64,000 nt of DNA, taken from contig OX422204.1 in NCBI GenBank assembly GCA_949130485.1, forward strand, positions 3,318,515-3,382,514, given 5' to 3'. Below are positions 43,427-54,704 of this stretch, in pieces (within the stretch, counting starts at the first letter, position 1; the number at the start of each line of letters is the position of its first letter). The notes under the pieces were generated by a model. It ran no database searches and had not been told where the DNA came from. It worked only from the letters and a program-made list of their open reading frames with translations. The stretch is from Agelas oroides. Taxonomy: Eukaryota > Porifera > Demospongiae > Agelasida > Agelasidae. A program made the position numbers and the translations under genes.

Positions 43427-43902
43427 CCTGAATATTTTCACTTGAGACAAGTTTTAGCCTATACATGCCTTTAATGCACCGTATCTCCATTTCTGTCCAA
43501 GCTCTGACTCCAAAACTGAGCCTAAGTCCACTTCCAGCCTTAACAAGCAGACTCGTGACCTTGACCAAGCCCACTCATTAACGAGCATGCACTCTCTGTT
43601 GTCATACACCTGCTCAGAGCCCAAGCAGCCTTCCCTGCCAGAAATGAACCCCCCACAAGGTGAGAGTAGCGTTTTTTTAAGCCTGTCAATGCAGCCAGGG
43701 CGAGAATTGGCCCACCCGGTCCCAACCATGGCGCTTTGACAGCCAAGCCTAGCAGCCACCATGTGCATGTCACCCTGCGGGTGACCCTACCCACCACCCC
43801 CTGTCCCACCCTTTCAGAACCTGTGCGCGTAGTGCGCATAGACTATCTTTTCTGCGCAGTATGATGTAACCAAAAGTGCACTATATCGGGTTTAAAGGGT
43901 TA
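43427..43902. mobile_element. AACCCTTTAAAC-ended element, copy B
   Basis: Ends CCCTTTAAACCCTG and GGGTTTAAAGGGTT. Collinear with copy A at 27068-27575 with scattered substitutions and a short deletion near the right third. Inserted in the satellite array. Confidence 0.88.
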
Positions 43903-44499
43903 AATTAACTAGAGCCATGGTAGAGTGTATTGGAGTCAAGTCAAGTCAAGTAGAGCCATGGTAGAGTGTAGTAGAGTCAAGTAGAGTTAAATAGAGCCAT
44001 GGTGGAGTCAAGTACAACCATGGTAGAGTGTATATAGTAGAGTCAAGTACATTCAAGTAGAGCCATTGTAAGTATAGAGTCATGTAGAGCCATGGTACAG
44101 TATAGTAGAGGTTTAATAGCGACGTGATAGACCGTATTACACCCATGGTAGAGTCAAGCAGAGTCAACAGAGCCATTGTAGAGTATAGTAGAGTCACGTA
44201 AAGTCAAGTAGAGCCATGGTAGAGTGTAGTAGAGTCAAGTAGAGTCTGGTAGAACCATGGTAGAGTCACCTTTGTGGACCAGTGTCTAAAGTGTTTCCGT
44301 ACATGCAGCGATGTCTCTGGCTTAGGCTAAAAGTGTGGTAACAGTAAATACTTCTACTCACAGTGCGTACTGTAAGTACCTTAGCAACTTGTGCTGCAAC
44401 CATGCACTGCAATGACATTGTGAATGTGGGGCTTGGTCATTTCACAACTCGTTTCCACCAAAATCTTTTTACTTTACAGCTAGTATATAACTAAGTACC

Positions 44500-45575
44500 C
44501 TATCCATGTGGAGTAAAAATCTGCATTCACTTTCCACTTTTGTCTATGACATAGTTGAATGCAACAACCATTTGGTTTTGTGAGGAGTTTGGAAATCAGA
44601 CTTTTTTTTCCTGATCCAACTGCATGTAATTCTTACTTTACCCTCCCTAATGATGCCTGCAGACTTGTGCATGATGATGGGTTCACTCCAAGCCGCAAGA
44701 CGTTGCTACACCAATGCCTGGCCCCTCTGGTACCGGAATTACTTCTGCATATCTGTATAGGCCATTTGTTCCTCACAGCAAAGGCCAAACCATTAATGTC
44801 ATGGTGGTCCAAGCCTCCATGAAGAATGGGAAAATGTGAGTTTACTAACTACAGGTAAACATTTGTTGATGTTGCAGTGTCAACTTCCAATGTGCATGAA
44901 CTACATAAGGGTTGCTGTGCAGAAGAGGTATGGAGAAGAGGATATACATTAGTTACTGCAGATCAACTCGAATGTTAAGGCAGTTCAGGAATTCATGGTA
45001 GGCACAGTGATTATTTGCTATATCTGAGCTCTTTGAGTGTAGTGTCAAAGTATTTACTGCTTGGCAAACAAATTAATTGCTTTGTCCATATGTTTCACCT
45101 AATATCTCAATTGTTTAAATTCTGGAAAGTGGGTAGTCACACATGCGGCCAAAGAGGGGCACAGAAACAGATTGTAATATCATAAAGACCTCAAAACCCT
45201 CTTTCAAATCTCCAACCACTGGAAGATTCCAACTGGCTTACATATACTCTACAGCATATTTCAATACCATATCTACCGTTCATCACCCATCACCTCCTCC
45301 CCCCAGTTATAATTACAAGGTGTTGTCACTGTTGTAATAATTAGTGGCTATTGGGGTGCCAGACATGTGTCGGCAGTTTGTACCAGAGGAAAGGAAGGAT
45401 GACACACAGCTGTCCATTGTGCCGGTTGGAAAGAGTATATGCTGACACAACACCAATCAAAGGTGTGGATGAATTCCTTAAGCCCATCATTCCACTGCTA
45501 GGATGTAATGACAACACTCTTCACAGTGAACCAAGTGATGGTGACATTGACATGCCATCCATTACACTCCAGTGA
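44500..45575 (+). pseudogene. Possible decayed gene with half a RING-like motif
   Basis: Two plus-strand segments look coding. At 44701-44825 the frame reads GPSGTGITSAYLYRPF and then KGQTINVMVVQASMKN before a GTGAGT. At 45351-45573 the frame reads CQTCVGSLYQRKGR, then SCPLCR, which resembles the C-terminal half of a RING finger, followed by an acidic end. The N-terminal zinc ligands are not found upstream and no frame joins the segments. I treat it as a relic or as exons whose partners I cannot see. Confidence 0.3.
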
Positions 45576-45746
45576 CTGGTTCCAGCTAGCTAGCTACCAG
45601 CTGCTTGATTACTTATATAATTGGTCAATTTGGGTTGACTATAGCTACCATGGGATCAGCATTTTTTTCTACAACAGTTACTCAGCTATACACTACTCTG
45701 GCTTTTCCCATTCTTTGATTTTTTTATGTTTTCATTTAAAGGGAGT

Positions 45747-45795
45747 TATTACCTAATTCTCTGATTACCTGTATAATCAGAGAATTAGGTAATAT
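45747..45795. repeat. Short hairpin, TTACCTAATTCTCTGATTA
   Basis: TTACCTAATTCTCTGATTA and TAATCAGAGAATTAGGTAA pair around CCTGTA. Followed at 45840-45900 by a TCTCATTCCCAGGCTCCC foldback pair. Confidence 0.85.
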
Positions 45796-46382
45796 CTGAT
45801 TATAATCACAGAACAATTGGTGTCATCTGAGTAGTCCACTGTGGTCTCATTCCCAGGCTCCCAAACTATATATTAGGAGTGGGAGCCTGGGAATGAGGTG
45901 TGGATGGACTGTACTGGGGTTATATGCTTATATAAAAAGAGTCTACCATAAAGAAGATTAATGTAGATGAGGCATCGGGTCATGTGTCAACACCTGCTTG
46001 TCTTGTAAGCAGCTGCAGAAGTCCAACTGGATGGAAGGAGAAAAATTCTGAACTAGCATTTTGAAAATTCAATTATTAATTTTGGTAGCAAGTTGCCATT
46101 GATGCCCTGGGACCAGATTATAGAAACATGAAAAATGAAATATTGAAGACTGATTGCTGGAAGATTGGATTGTGATTTTCAAAGTGACCTTGTTAATTGT
46201 TTAGAATTGATATAGCTACACATCAACAGGTGCAATAAATGTAACTTTTGTAAAATGAAAATCACCTTTGTGTCAATTAAGAAACTGGCAATTCAATTCA
46301 TGAAATTTCAAGTGAAAATTATTCCTCAGAATTTCAGAAAATGAATATTATGATGCTCATAGCAATTTTCATACGAACTCAC
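45796..46382. other. Gap: foldback element and AT-rich sequence
   Basis: Contains the TCTCATTCCCAGGCTCCC / GGGAGCCTGGGAATGAGGT inverted pair at 45843-45899 and otherwise AT-rich sequence. The cytoplasmic-tail exon of Ig receptor copy 2 should lie somewhere in 44300-46382 or beyond, but I did not find one. Confidence 0.5.
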
Positions 46383-47147
46383 CCTTTGGCGTCTTCAACT
46401 CTTCCATCTTTGACTTTCTCAGACAAAGTCCAACACACATGATCACCAGGATGATGACTATCATCATAAACACAGCAGCAACTGCAAACACAACATACAG
46501 CCACACCTGTACAGAGGTGGTAGGTCCTATGTCTGTTGAACTGTCAGTGAACATGTCCGAGGTGGGAGGTGTGGGAGGTCTGCTGGTGGCTGAGGAGGTG
46601 GAGGGTGGGGTAACACCCCCAGTGGTGACTGTGGGAGAAGGGGTGGGGAGGGGGCTAGTGTTTAGACTGGGGTGTGATGTCACCAGTGTTTGGGTAGTGG
46701 ATGTGATAAGCAGCATGGGGGTGGCTGTCACAGAAGGAGAAGGGAGTCTCATCATAGGCGCAGTTGCACAACTGGGTTCTGTTTGGAAAAATGTACTTGA
46801 TTGACAGTCAGGAAGTCCAGGACTATTCAGTTGGCCATCAAGCACCACAGAGACACTTGGCTGCATTTGTGATGTATTACCACTTATACTCAATTGACAG
46901 TGGTAGGAACCTGGATTAAGTGGCCAATTTTGTACAGTGAGTGTAGATGTTACGTTGTTGCCTTCAGAGAAAGGAGGAGTCAAGGTAAAAGTGCTGCTAT
47001 TTTGCAACTGCTCAGAGTTGCGAAACCATCTTATTCCCAAGTGTGGGTTATGTGGTCCAGTAACTTTACACTTCAGTCGTATTTGATCTTCTGGACTGCA
47101 GTTCAGTGAGGCAGGTGGTTGCTCTGTGTACATGTACACACAGTTTT
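46383..47147 (-). CDS. Single-Ig-domain type I transmembrane receptor (copy 2), main exon
   Basis: One exon of 765 nt, entered and left in phase 1 exactly like the main exon of copy 1. It reads ENCVYMYTEQPPASLNC, then an Ig domain with IRLKC (first Cys), GIRWF (Trp) and PGSYHC (second Cys), a Ser/Thr/Pro-rich stalk with many SP and TP pairs, a transmembrane helix (VWLYVVFAVAAVFMMIVIIL) and a short CLRKSK stop-transfer region before the donor at 46382. The cytoplasmic tail exon was not located. The acceptor TTTTTTGTAG at 47148 joins in phase with the signal-peptide exon at 58939-59002. Paralogy with copy 1 rests on architecture, exon phases and the EQPP/QQPP and cysteine spacing. Ligand and function unknown. 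Confidence 0.75.
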
Positions 47148-49569
47148 CTACAAAAAAGTGAAGACGGTTTCAATAGATGTTTGCTATCATGTAGATTAGT
47201 ATAGCACTGTGATAGCCATATCACTCCCTAGCTACGTTTCAGGACAGAGTGTAGTCACAGTAGACCGCTACTTATTTATTGTATATACAATGCAGTGCAG
47301 TCATGTACCAATACATCACACAGCCTGTGAACTTCCCTCCAGGCAAGGTACATTTTGTTCAGCCGATTTTGTATAAGTCAGCAGTATAAAAGTTTTAAGC
47401 TTAGCTTGTAATAGAGCTGTTCTGACATTCTTTACGAAATAAATGAACTAGTTTACTTTCCCGGTGGAGTAGTTTACAATTGCATTGATGGAGTTTGGTA
47501 AAGTGCAAAAACCCACTGTAGTTTGAATGCCATACATCACTTGAACTGCTTGTCTGAATGTAAGTGAACATTAGTTCATCATCATTTCTAATAGGAAACA
47601 CAATTATACAGAGTAGCCATTCATCCATCCTGGTACTGACTCTTTTGTGCAAACTTTGCATTAGCTAATCTTGGCAAGAAAAAAGGCTATGGCTAAATTA
47701 TGCTGCTTTCATGAAATTTCAATATAGGGGGGAGTAGGGTCTTTAAAATGCAGCAAGAATCGGTTATATGGTTATCATTGTTATCAGTTGCTTTTCCTTA
47801 GTGGGGAGAGCCTGGGAATGAGGCTATATAGCTTGCATGGTGTGTACACTTAAGAGCCTGATGGTTCGTAAATCCCGTCGGTTGATGCCTCTAACGTATT
47901 TAGACAATAGCCATGATGAACAGTATTACTTGTGACACTAGCTGACTCACTGTCTCATTCCCATACCCAGGATCACTGTGACGGGCATAGCCACGAGAGT
48001 TAGGTGGAATTACAATGTATGCAGCAACAGGGAGGTTGAAGCGGGATGCTATATTCAAAATCAAGGAAGAAGACCTCAGCACAAAATTTTTAGTTATGTC
48101 TTAGTTAATTTACTGTCTACTATTATTTACTGTCTACCATATTGTTTACATTTGCTATGCCCTCAGAAGAGGGCACCAACTTTAGAAGTGGGGTGCTATA
48201 AGATTTGGCGCCCTCCACTCAACCAATCATAATCAAGTATCTACGCCGGCTATGGTTCTGAATTAGAGTACAGCTCACCAATTTCATTGGTCAGTGAGAG
48301 GTAACTAAATCTCATAGTATACATGCCCAGCCCACACACACCTTCTGACGAGAAACAGTCTTGTGAACTTTCTTGGGCTTATTTACAAAAAGTGGTTAAG
48401 CCCCAATGAGATTGCGAGATCGGTAATTATTATGTAGCACTTCCTTACAATAGTAAAAAAAAATATTATCTTTACTGGAACATTCGTACCTTTTTTGAGT
48501 GGGTTTGGCACAAAACGGTTTGAATATTGCTAGGTTGCACCATCACAAAAGTGTGCGCAGGCCCGAGAAATTCAACTTGGTTCATCAGACCATTTTCCTC
48601 ATGAGAGTGTGGGGTCTGGGGACGAGACTATAATCTCGTAGTTACCATTTGATAAGAGGTAACTACCAGGCCTAATAGTTACCTCTTATCAAATGCCCAG
48701 TATAACATTTTCACAAAACAACAGATTGTTATGGGACAATAAATAATACATAATGTGCAGTTGCCATTAAAGTTGAACTTTGCACACTCAGAACAATTGA
48801 ATAAAGCAGGTGAACAAGTGTACAAATTGCATATTGCTAGTTGTGTTCAGCAATGTGGCTTCCGAAATTTTACTGTCTGTTGGCAAAACAGCCTATAAAC
48901 ATAGTGAGTGTCTTGCTGTGTTTTTTTTCCAATACTACAGACAGTTTTATGTTCGCTGTACCTTTGTTGACATTGATCACTCTATATTTGAGCCGAAAGT
49001 CACTCAATAGTTCAAGATCTATTGCCTACAAGATTGGTTTAATTTTGCGCTAGACTATAGTTGTTACTGTAGTCTAGATGGCTTGACCAGTGGGAATTAT
49101 ATGATTTAGAAACTCAATCTCGGGCCCTTAGTAGTTCCCTTGCTATATGCTTGAGGTGCTACAGGCCAGGACCCTCGGGGTTTCTAAATCACGCAGTTCC
49201 CTTGGTGTTGGCGGCTAACTATAGTGGGTGTACTGAAATTGCTGTGTAAGAGCTAGCTAGGGTCATTCAATATAGATATCTTAAAGTTTTCAAATTGGCC
49301 ATGTAATGGCCAAAAGTGGCCTCAGAGGAGGTTGGAAGCTAGTGATTAGTGACATGTGCGAGTAGAAATTAGTGCTATCACTGTAAGAAAGAAATTGTCA
49401 TTTGGACAAGTCATTTGTTACCTGCAGGCCCGTAGGAAGCAAATTTGAAATGGTCCGGCCGTATTACAGCGCGAAGTGCGCACATAATGTTCTGGGGCAC
49501 GCCCCACCTCCCCTCCCCCCAGAAAATATTTTTGTTCAGGACATAGGATACATGGGTAGCAGGTGTGCT
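47148..49569. other. Intron of Ig receptor copy 2, left part: repeats only
   Basis: No exon supported. A hairpin at about 48640-48697 pairs GTTACCATTTGATAAGAGGT with its inverse. Single TAGCCTCATTCCC-type ends occur near 47806 and 48605. A TIR-like GCCCGTAGGAAGCAAATTT sequence at about 49428 resembles the start of an unpaired element. Confidence 0.5.
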
Positions 49570-50276
49570 AATACAGATCATGTACCCAAAGAAAAAAACA
49601 AGAAGAGAAACATAACAAGGAGGTGTATGTATTATTCAGAGTAAAGAAACATACATGCTCTCTTAAAGGAGGTAGATGAGATGACCTCAATTGGTAGTTC
49701 ATTCTATAGCCGGGGGGCTTCACAAAAGAAAGGGTTGAAATAGCTTGCGGTACGAGCAAATGGAACTTGAAGGGTGTAACTGTGAGACCTTGTAGAATAT
49801 GGGAGGTTACGTCTGTAGTCACAAGAGAGTTAGGCATGAAGGCCAGACCATTCAGGAGTTTATATAAGAAGCAAAGTTTCAAGGAGTAGCTACCGCCTAG
49901 CTTTCAGAGTTGGCAAGTTGAGCATACAGAGACGTTCATCATAGTCCACATCTTCCCAGGCCTTTGTACACAATTTTGTAGCAAATCTTTGAACAGACTC
50001 CAGGGCCGCAATGTCCTTCACAAGATGGGGATCCCATATGGGAACAGCATACTCTAGTAGAGGCCTCACTAATGATGTGTAGAGAATTTTCAATGTGTTA
50101 GGCTCACAGTCACAATAGAAGCGGCGATACAGCATGCCCATTTGCTTTATAGCGCTTGAGCATATATTAGAAACGTGGTTGCTCCAGGATAGGTCAGAAG
50201 AAATGTGGACCCCCAGGTATTTGTAGGACTGTACTTCCTCCAGAGGTTGGTTGTAATCACGATGGTGTGAGTACAC
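49570..50276 (-). pseudogene. Non-LTR retrotransposon (LINE) 3' end of reverse-transcriptase ORF, frameshifted
   Basis: The minus-strand frame from 50276 has the C-terminal RT signature: SYKYLGVHISSDLSWSNHV, TLKILYTSLVRPLLEYAVPI, WDPHLVKDIAALESVQRFAT. It meets a stop after LKARR at about 49890. The expected continuation (SLKLCFLYKLLNGLAF) proceeds in another frame to about 49600, so a one-base frameshift has occurred. The palm-domain FADD-type motif, endonuclease and 5' part are missing. It lies inside the copy 2 receptor intron as a dead 5'-truncated insertion of the CR1/jockey-like type (family inferred). Confidence 0.82.
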
Positions 50277-50456
50277 ACTGGCACGCGCCTTCTCAATAAC
50301 AGAAGCGATTTACACTTTGTAACATTGAGCTTTAGTCATGGTCTGCTGCTAACGAATTGTTCTGCTCTCAAATTACTTTTTAGGCCGTTTTCACTGAATC
50401 CTAAAGATTCGGTTGCAGCAGATACGCTTGAGAACGAGGCATTGCTGTCTGCATTC

Positions 50457-50457
<1 letters not shown>

Positions 50458-50497
<40 letters not shown>
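50458..50497. repeat. (AAT)n microsatellite
   Basis: About 13 AAT units. Confidence 0.95.
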
Positions 50498-50499
<2 letters not shown>

Positions 50500-50952
50500 G
50501 CTTCGACGTGGACTTTTTTCAGGCGACAAAGCATGCTTGCCTCCAGCTCCCAACAGAAATCTTATGGATGACAGCTATCTTCCGAGATCTCCGCTAGTGT
50601 ACTCTTGGCCCAATTGGAGCAATGGAGCAGGAATTGAACAACCTGCCAAAACTCATGCGGCATTTTTGCGCCGGTTGGTTGGCCAAATATTGGTCCGGCG
50701 GCCACCGGACCTGCCAGACCTGTTACATGCATGGGTAGTAATTAGATGTTAAGAATGCAAAATTCATTACGCCAATCCTCAAGCTTTCCATTTACTTACT
50801 CATCTGTATCAAACACGTAGTCAGTCAGTCAAGAATGCCAAAATATTCTGCGTCACAAATGCTAGCTTGTGATGCAGATGAGTACATTTCAGGCTTGGAT
50901 GGAAAGTAACCTTTTGATTGCTGGAATGTGTTTTTAGATTCTTAACCAATCT

Positions 50953-51148
50953 CAGGGGCGGAGATGTAGGGGGGGGCAGGGGGGGGCTCATGTTCTAAAT
51001 GTTAAGCTGTGGGGGTGTGGAAACGAGATGATATTGTATTTCTCTGTACAACTAGTAGAAAAATTGGGTGGGCTGAGGAGCCCCCCCAATCTGAAAAGTG
51101 GGAGGGCCTAAGCCCCCCCACTTCTTGGTAGCTGTCTCCGCCTCTGAA
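50953..51148. mobile_element. CAGGGGCGGAG-ended MITE, 196 bp
   Basis: Ends CAGGGGCGGAG and CTCCGCCTCTG with G-rich and C-rich inner arms (GGGGGG and AGCCCCCCC). AATCT is present on both flanks, too short to prove a target duplication. From 51149 to 51920 nothing is recognised. Confidence 0.65.
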
Positions 51149-51929
51149 TCTGTTCACTAAATTAACAGTCTGTGCTGTAATATGTTCACTCACCTGAAAT
51201 TCAGATAGCACATGGTTGGTTGAAATGACAATTCCATTTTTACAGTGCGCGCGCGCGTGTACATGAATGACATAATCATACTGACTGCCATAGAGCCCCA
51301 TAGTGAAAGGTGAACTCGATTTACACAAACAGCTTTCGTTTGTTTAGGACGAAACTCATACAAGCCAAGTCAGTTACATTACTCTTGGTACTCAAATCAC
51401 TTTACCTTTCATTTCACCCTTCACAGTGGCCAGTGCATCTCTCTGTACAGCATTCCCAGTTAGAACGCACCAGTAAACATGCCAATTATGTAAACCGCAG
51501 CATAATATTTCAGCCCAACTTTGAGCCCGTGTACCCGCTAACTGCCCAAGCGGAACCTTTTGATTTTTACATATTTTGTAGAGCTATCCATGGGCTATCC
51601 GTACATATATATATCGGCAGGGTTCGGGTAGTCAAAAAAAAATGTACTAAAATATGCGGCAACGTATCGCGAGTCTCGCCCAGCGACGAGGTCGCGAAAA
51701 ACGGCCACAACGCTGGAAGGCATTCTCAAACCGGGATACAAAGTGGATTTGTGAACAGCAGAGAGGTGCCTCTACGCACACTGATCCAAGTCCGGTTCGT
51801 TTCTGCCATTGCTAGCTGGAGCTAGCTTGTAGAAAAGTCAGGAAGTATTCATTGCGTTAATTACACACTGGAATGTAGCTCTACGTGAACTTCCTGTATC
51901 TGAATGAAATGGACCGCTGGCCTAACGAC

Positions 51930-52133
51930 GAATCTCGTTATGTACAGACTTGCTCATGAGAAAAAAATTATGGGTTTACCCCAAATTTAGATTTTAACCC
52001 TCTCCCTACCAGATTTAACTTCACCGAATTTCTGCCTACAAGCGCTAAGCAAGAGTATGCAGCAGATCGAGGGAGAAGAGAACAAGTAAGCATGGTATCA
52101 GTATAGTATTAAACTACCTAGTCAGTATTGATA
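51930..52133 (+). repeat. Left terminal inverted repeat of the KDZ element
   Basis: Aligns in reverse complement with 58597-58799. Shared landmarks, in order: TGTACAGACTTGCTCATGAG, GGTTTACCCCAAATTTAGAT, TTAACCCTCTCCCTACCAGA, a TGCAGCA segment and GTATCAGTATAG. Small indels separate the arms, so the copy is not very young. Confidence 0.92.
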
Positions 52134-52269
52134 GACCAGGCTCAAAATAGGGATGGACAGATTTTTATAAAATGTCTTATAACATGTTATTGGGAAGGAA
52201 ATGGTTATTGCTAGCCATCATCTGGTATCTTCTCCTATGAGATAGAGAAAAGAGATTGTCATGGTGGTT

Positions 52270-52960
52270 TTGCAAGTGTATACGTATGTGGTTGTGTACC
52301 ATGTTATAGATAGTTATGGATAGTTATATGTGGTTATATGTGGTTGTACATGGTTATAGGATGTTATAGATGGTTATATGTGATTATGGATGGTTATATG
52401 TGGTTATAGATGGTTATACATAGTTATAGGTGGTTATAGGATGTTATAGATGGTTATACATGGTTATAGATGGTTATAGGATGTTATAGATGGTTATACA
52501 TGGTTATAGGATGTTATAGATGGTTATACATGGTTATAGGTGGTTATAAGATGTTATAGATGGTTATACATGGTTATAGGATGTTATAGATGGTTATACA
52601 TGGTTATAGGTGGTTATAGATGGTTATACGTGGTTATAGGATGTTATAGATGGTTATAGATGGTTATAGGATGTTATAGATGGTTATAGATGGTTATAGG
52701 ATGTTATAGATGGTTATACATGGTTATAGGTGGTTATAGGATGTTATAGATGGTTATACATGGTTATAGGATGTTATAGATGGTTATACATGGTTATACA
52801 TGGTTATACATGGTTATACATGGTTATACGTGGTTATAGGTGGTTATATATGGTTATACGTGGTTATAGGTGGTTATAAGATGTTATAGATGGTTATACG
52901 TGGTTATAGGATGTTATAGATGGTTATACATGGTTATAGATGGTTATAGGATGTTATATA
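52270..52960 (+). repeat. Left subterminal array of TGGTTATA units
   Basis: About 10-bp units alternating TGGTTATAGA, TGGTTATACA, TGGTTATAGG and ATGTTATAGA, in higher-order groups of about 38 bp. It continues past the nested MITE at 53391-53470. The right-hand counterpart, inverted (TATAACCA), lies at 56270-56440. Confidence 0.92.
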
Positions 52961-52962
52961 TA

Positions 52963-53391
52963 CACTGTAAAAAGGTTTAGGTTACTTCAACCATATATAT
53001 TGGTCACCTCAGTTGCATTCCTTTTGTGTGCGTGACATGTAAAGTTCAAGGTGTGTTACAATTCGAATCAGAGTGAGCTGAGAAGCTTCCCTCATTTGCA
53101 AAATTAGTATCTCCTTTCTGAAAGCCTATAAAGCCGCATTTCTGGTGAGGTTTGTTGTTCTTTGATCTTACACATCTTCCCCTGGAGAATTCCTTGGTTG
53201 CATGGTTGCGGTAGAAACACCAGGAATGTAGCCAAATAGGTCTTCTGAAAAAAGAGACTAGCTAATGTAACTAATGATAAAGCTTCTTAATGAGCTTTCA
53301 AGAAACCTATTTGGTAGCATTCCTTGGTCACACCGATGCAACTGAGACAACCTAAAAATGTGGTTGAAGTAACCTAAGTGTTTTTGCAGTG
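52963..53391. mobile_element. Nested 429-bp MITE inside the KDZ subterminal array
   Basis: Ends CACTGTAAAAAGGTTTAGGT and, inverted, CACTGCAAAAACACTTAGGT, both followed by TACTTCAACCA. Further inward TTGCATTCC and GATGCAACTGAG segments also pair. The surrounding array resumes on both sides, so this insertion is younger than the array. Target duplication not resolved. Confidence 0.85.
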
Positions 53392-53577
53392 ATAGATGGT
53401 TATACGTGGTTATAGGATGTTATAGATGGTTATACGTGGTTATAGGTGGTTATAGGATGTTATATGTGTGTATATAGAGTGTTTTATGCTGTTACAACTA
53501 TATGTATGTTATACATGTATGGTATCAACTAGGGGAATGCACAACATACAAAGATGAACCTTCTAAGCTATTCTACA

Positions 53578-54688
53578 TCAACAGGATGAACAAATAAAAC
53601 TAAGTTTCTCTGCTCTAGACCTTTTCAGTCCTACACAAATGCAGTGCCACCAGCGACAGCACTTGTCACACTGCACCCACAATCTTCCTTTCGGGTGCTT
53701 GCATTTTTTCTCAGTGCAGGCACTTGTTGGATAGTCTTGCACACTCTGTGTGTTTTGTATGTTTGTTCCTGAAGAGAAACATGTGGAAAATAGCAATACA
53801 ATGACCAATGTAATGGTGTATTGATTGGTTGTGTTAATGTGTTACAAAAAGGAACAGTAGTTAATAATTTTCTTTTTAAAGTGTTGTTAAAATAGTCATA
53901 ACATGATACATTTTTTGTACATGTTTGGCCTTAGCATTTAGCAGCACCTGATGGATTTACAGGCGACTTGGTTGGGGAAACAGCATGGCTGGGAGTTGGT
54001 GTAGACGACCCCAGGGGAGAAGTAGGACTCATGGACGAAGACAGATCAAGGCTTGGGTTCAGGGTAGGGTTCAGTGTCGGTTCCAGGCAGGGATTTGGAG
54101 TGTATAGCCTCATTAATGAGAGCTCTGCAAGGACAGAAACAGTCAAGTATTTTATGTGCTGGTTACATAACTACAGCCTTCAGCAAGCTGCATGGAGTGT
54201 TTTGTTAGTACGCCCCCCCTCCCTCAAAAGCATGTATACAAACCTTGACTCAGATTGTTGAGCTCATTTTCTTCTGTCATCTTCTTCGGCACAAGTTTCC
54301 GAGTGTACTTCAGGATTACACACTGAAACAAGAACATGTGGCATTTGTCAATGTGCAGGTCAATTGTCAGTTCTACTACCTCAATAAATACAGTTATATG
54401 TAAGATGAAAACACTAAGTACCTTTTTTGATTCGATTCAGCAGATCGGGAGCGATACTGGTTTGTGGTATGATGGAGACAGAACGCCGATTTACACCAGT
54501 TTTAGATGTGACCTGCGTTGCTTCTCTGCAGTTTTGCTGGAGGAATACGCCAGAAGCATTGTTTGCTCCACCAAAATGGACTCTTTGATGTCCTTTTCAC
54601 TTAGGAGCTCTAAGTATTCCCTTATCAGGGGCATGTAGAGAAAGAGTGCTGGTTCCTGGCCTCCCCTTCTGTGCACAAAACGAGCCAT
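53578..54688 (-). CDS. PHD-finger protein encoded by the KDZ transposon
   Basis: Four minus-strand exons fit a closed 639-nt frame of 212 aa: 54688-54497, 54322-54244, 54124-53948 and 53768-53578. It begins MARFVHRRGGQEPALFLYMP. The middle exons are charged (KLVPKKMTEENELNN) then Pro/Ser/Thr-rich with repeated LNPTLNPSLD-like units. The last exon is a zinc-binding PHD-type domain with ligand pairs CTEKKC, CDKC, WWHCIC and a final CSSC. Such domains bind histone tails or other proteins; a role in targeting or regulating the transposon is inference. It is arranged divergently from the transposase (first transposase exon seen at 54705). The start is provisional because an acceptor-like ACAG immediately precedes the ATG. 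Confidence 0.65.
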
Positions 54689-54704
54689 CTGTACTTATTT
54701 TTAG

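Larger units (their letters stand above)
42490..44275. repeat. Satellite-like array of AGAGCCATGGTAGAGTGTAG units, split by two insertions
   Basis: About 30-bp degenerate units combining AGAGCCATGGTAGAGTGTAG with TAGAGTCAAG occupy 43141-43400 and 43905-44275; an isolated unit lies at 42496-42520. The array is interrupted by the element at 42539-43135 and by copy B of the AACCCTTTAAAC element at 43427-43902. Confidence 0.85.

Noticed and set aside
49890-50276. Retroviral or endogenous viral polymerase
   Set aside because: The motif set and lack of LTRs, integrase or gag indicate a non-LTR retrotransposon, not a virus.
50537-50752. 71-codon plus-strand frame
   Set aside because: No motif, no splice context, lies between the LINE relic and a MITE.
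54422-54456. Extra exon (YRSRSAESNQK) in the transposon PHD gene
   Set aside because: Including it puts the next exon out of frame with an immediate stop; skipping it closes the frame over all four exons.
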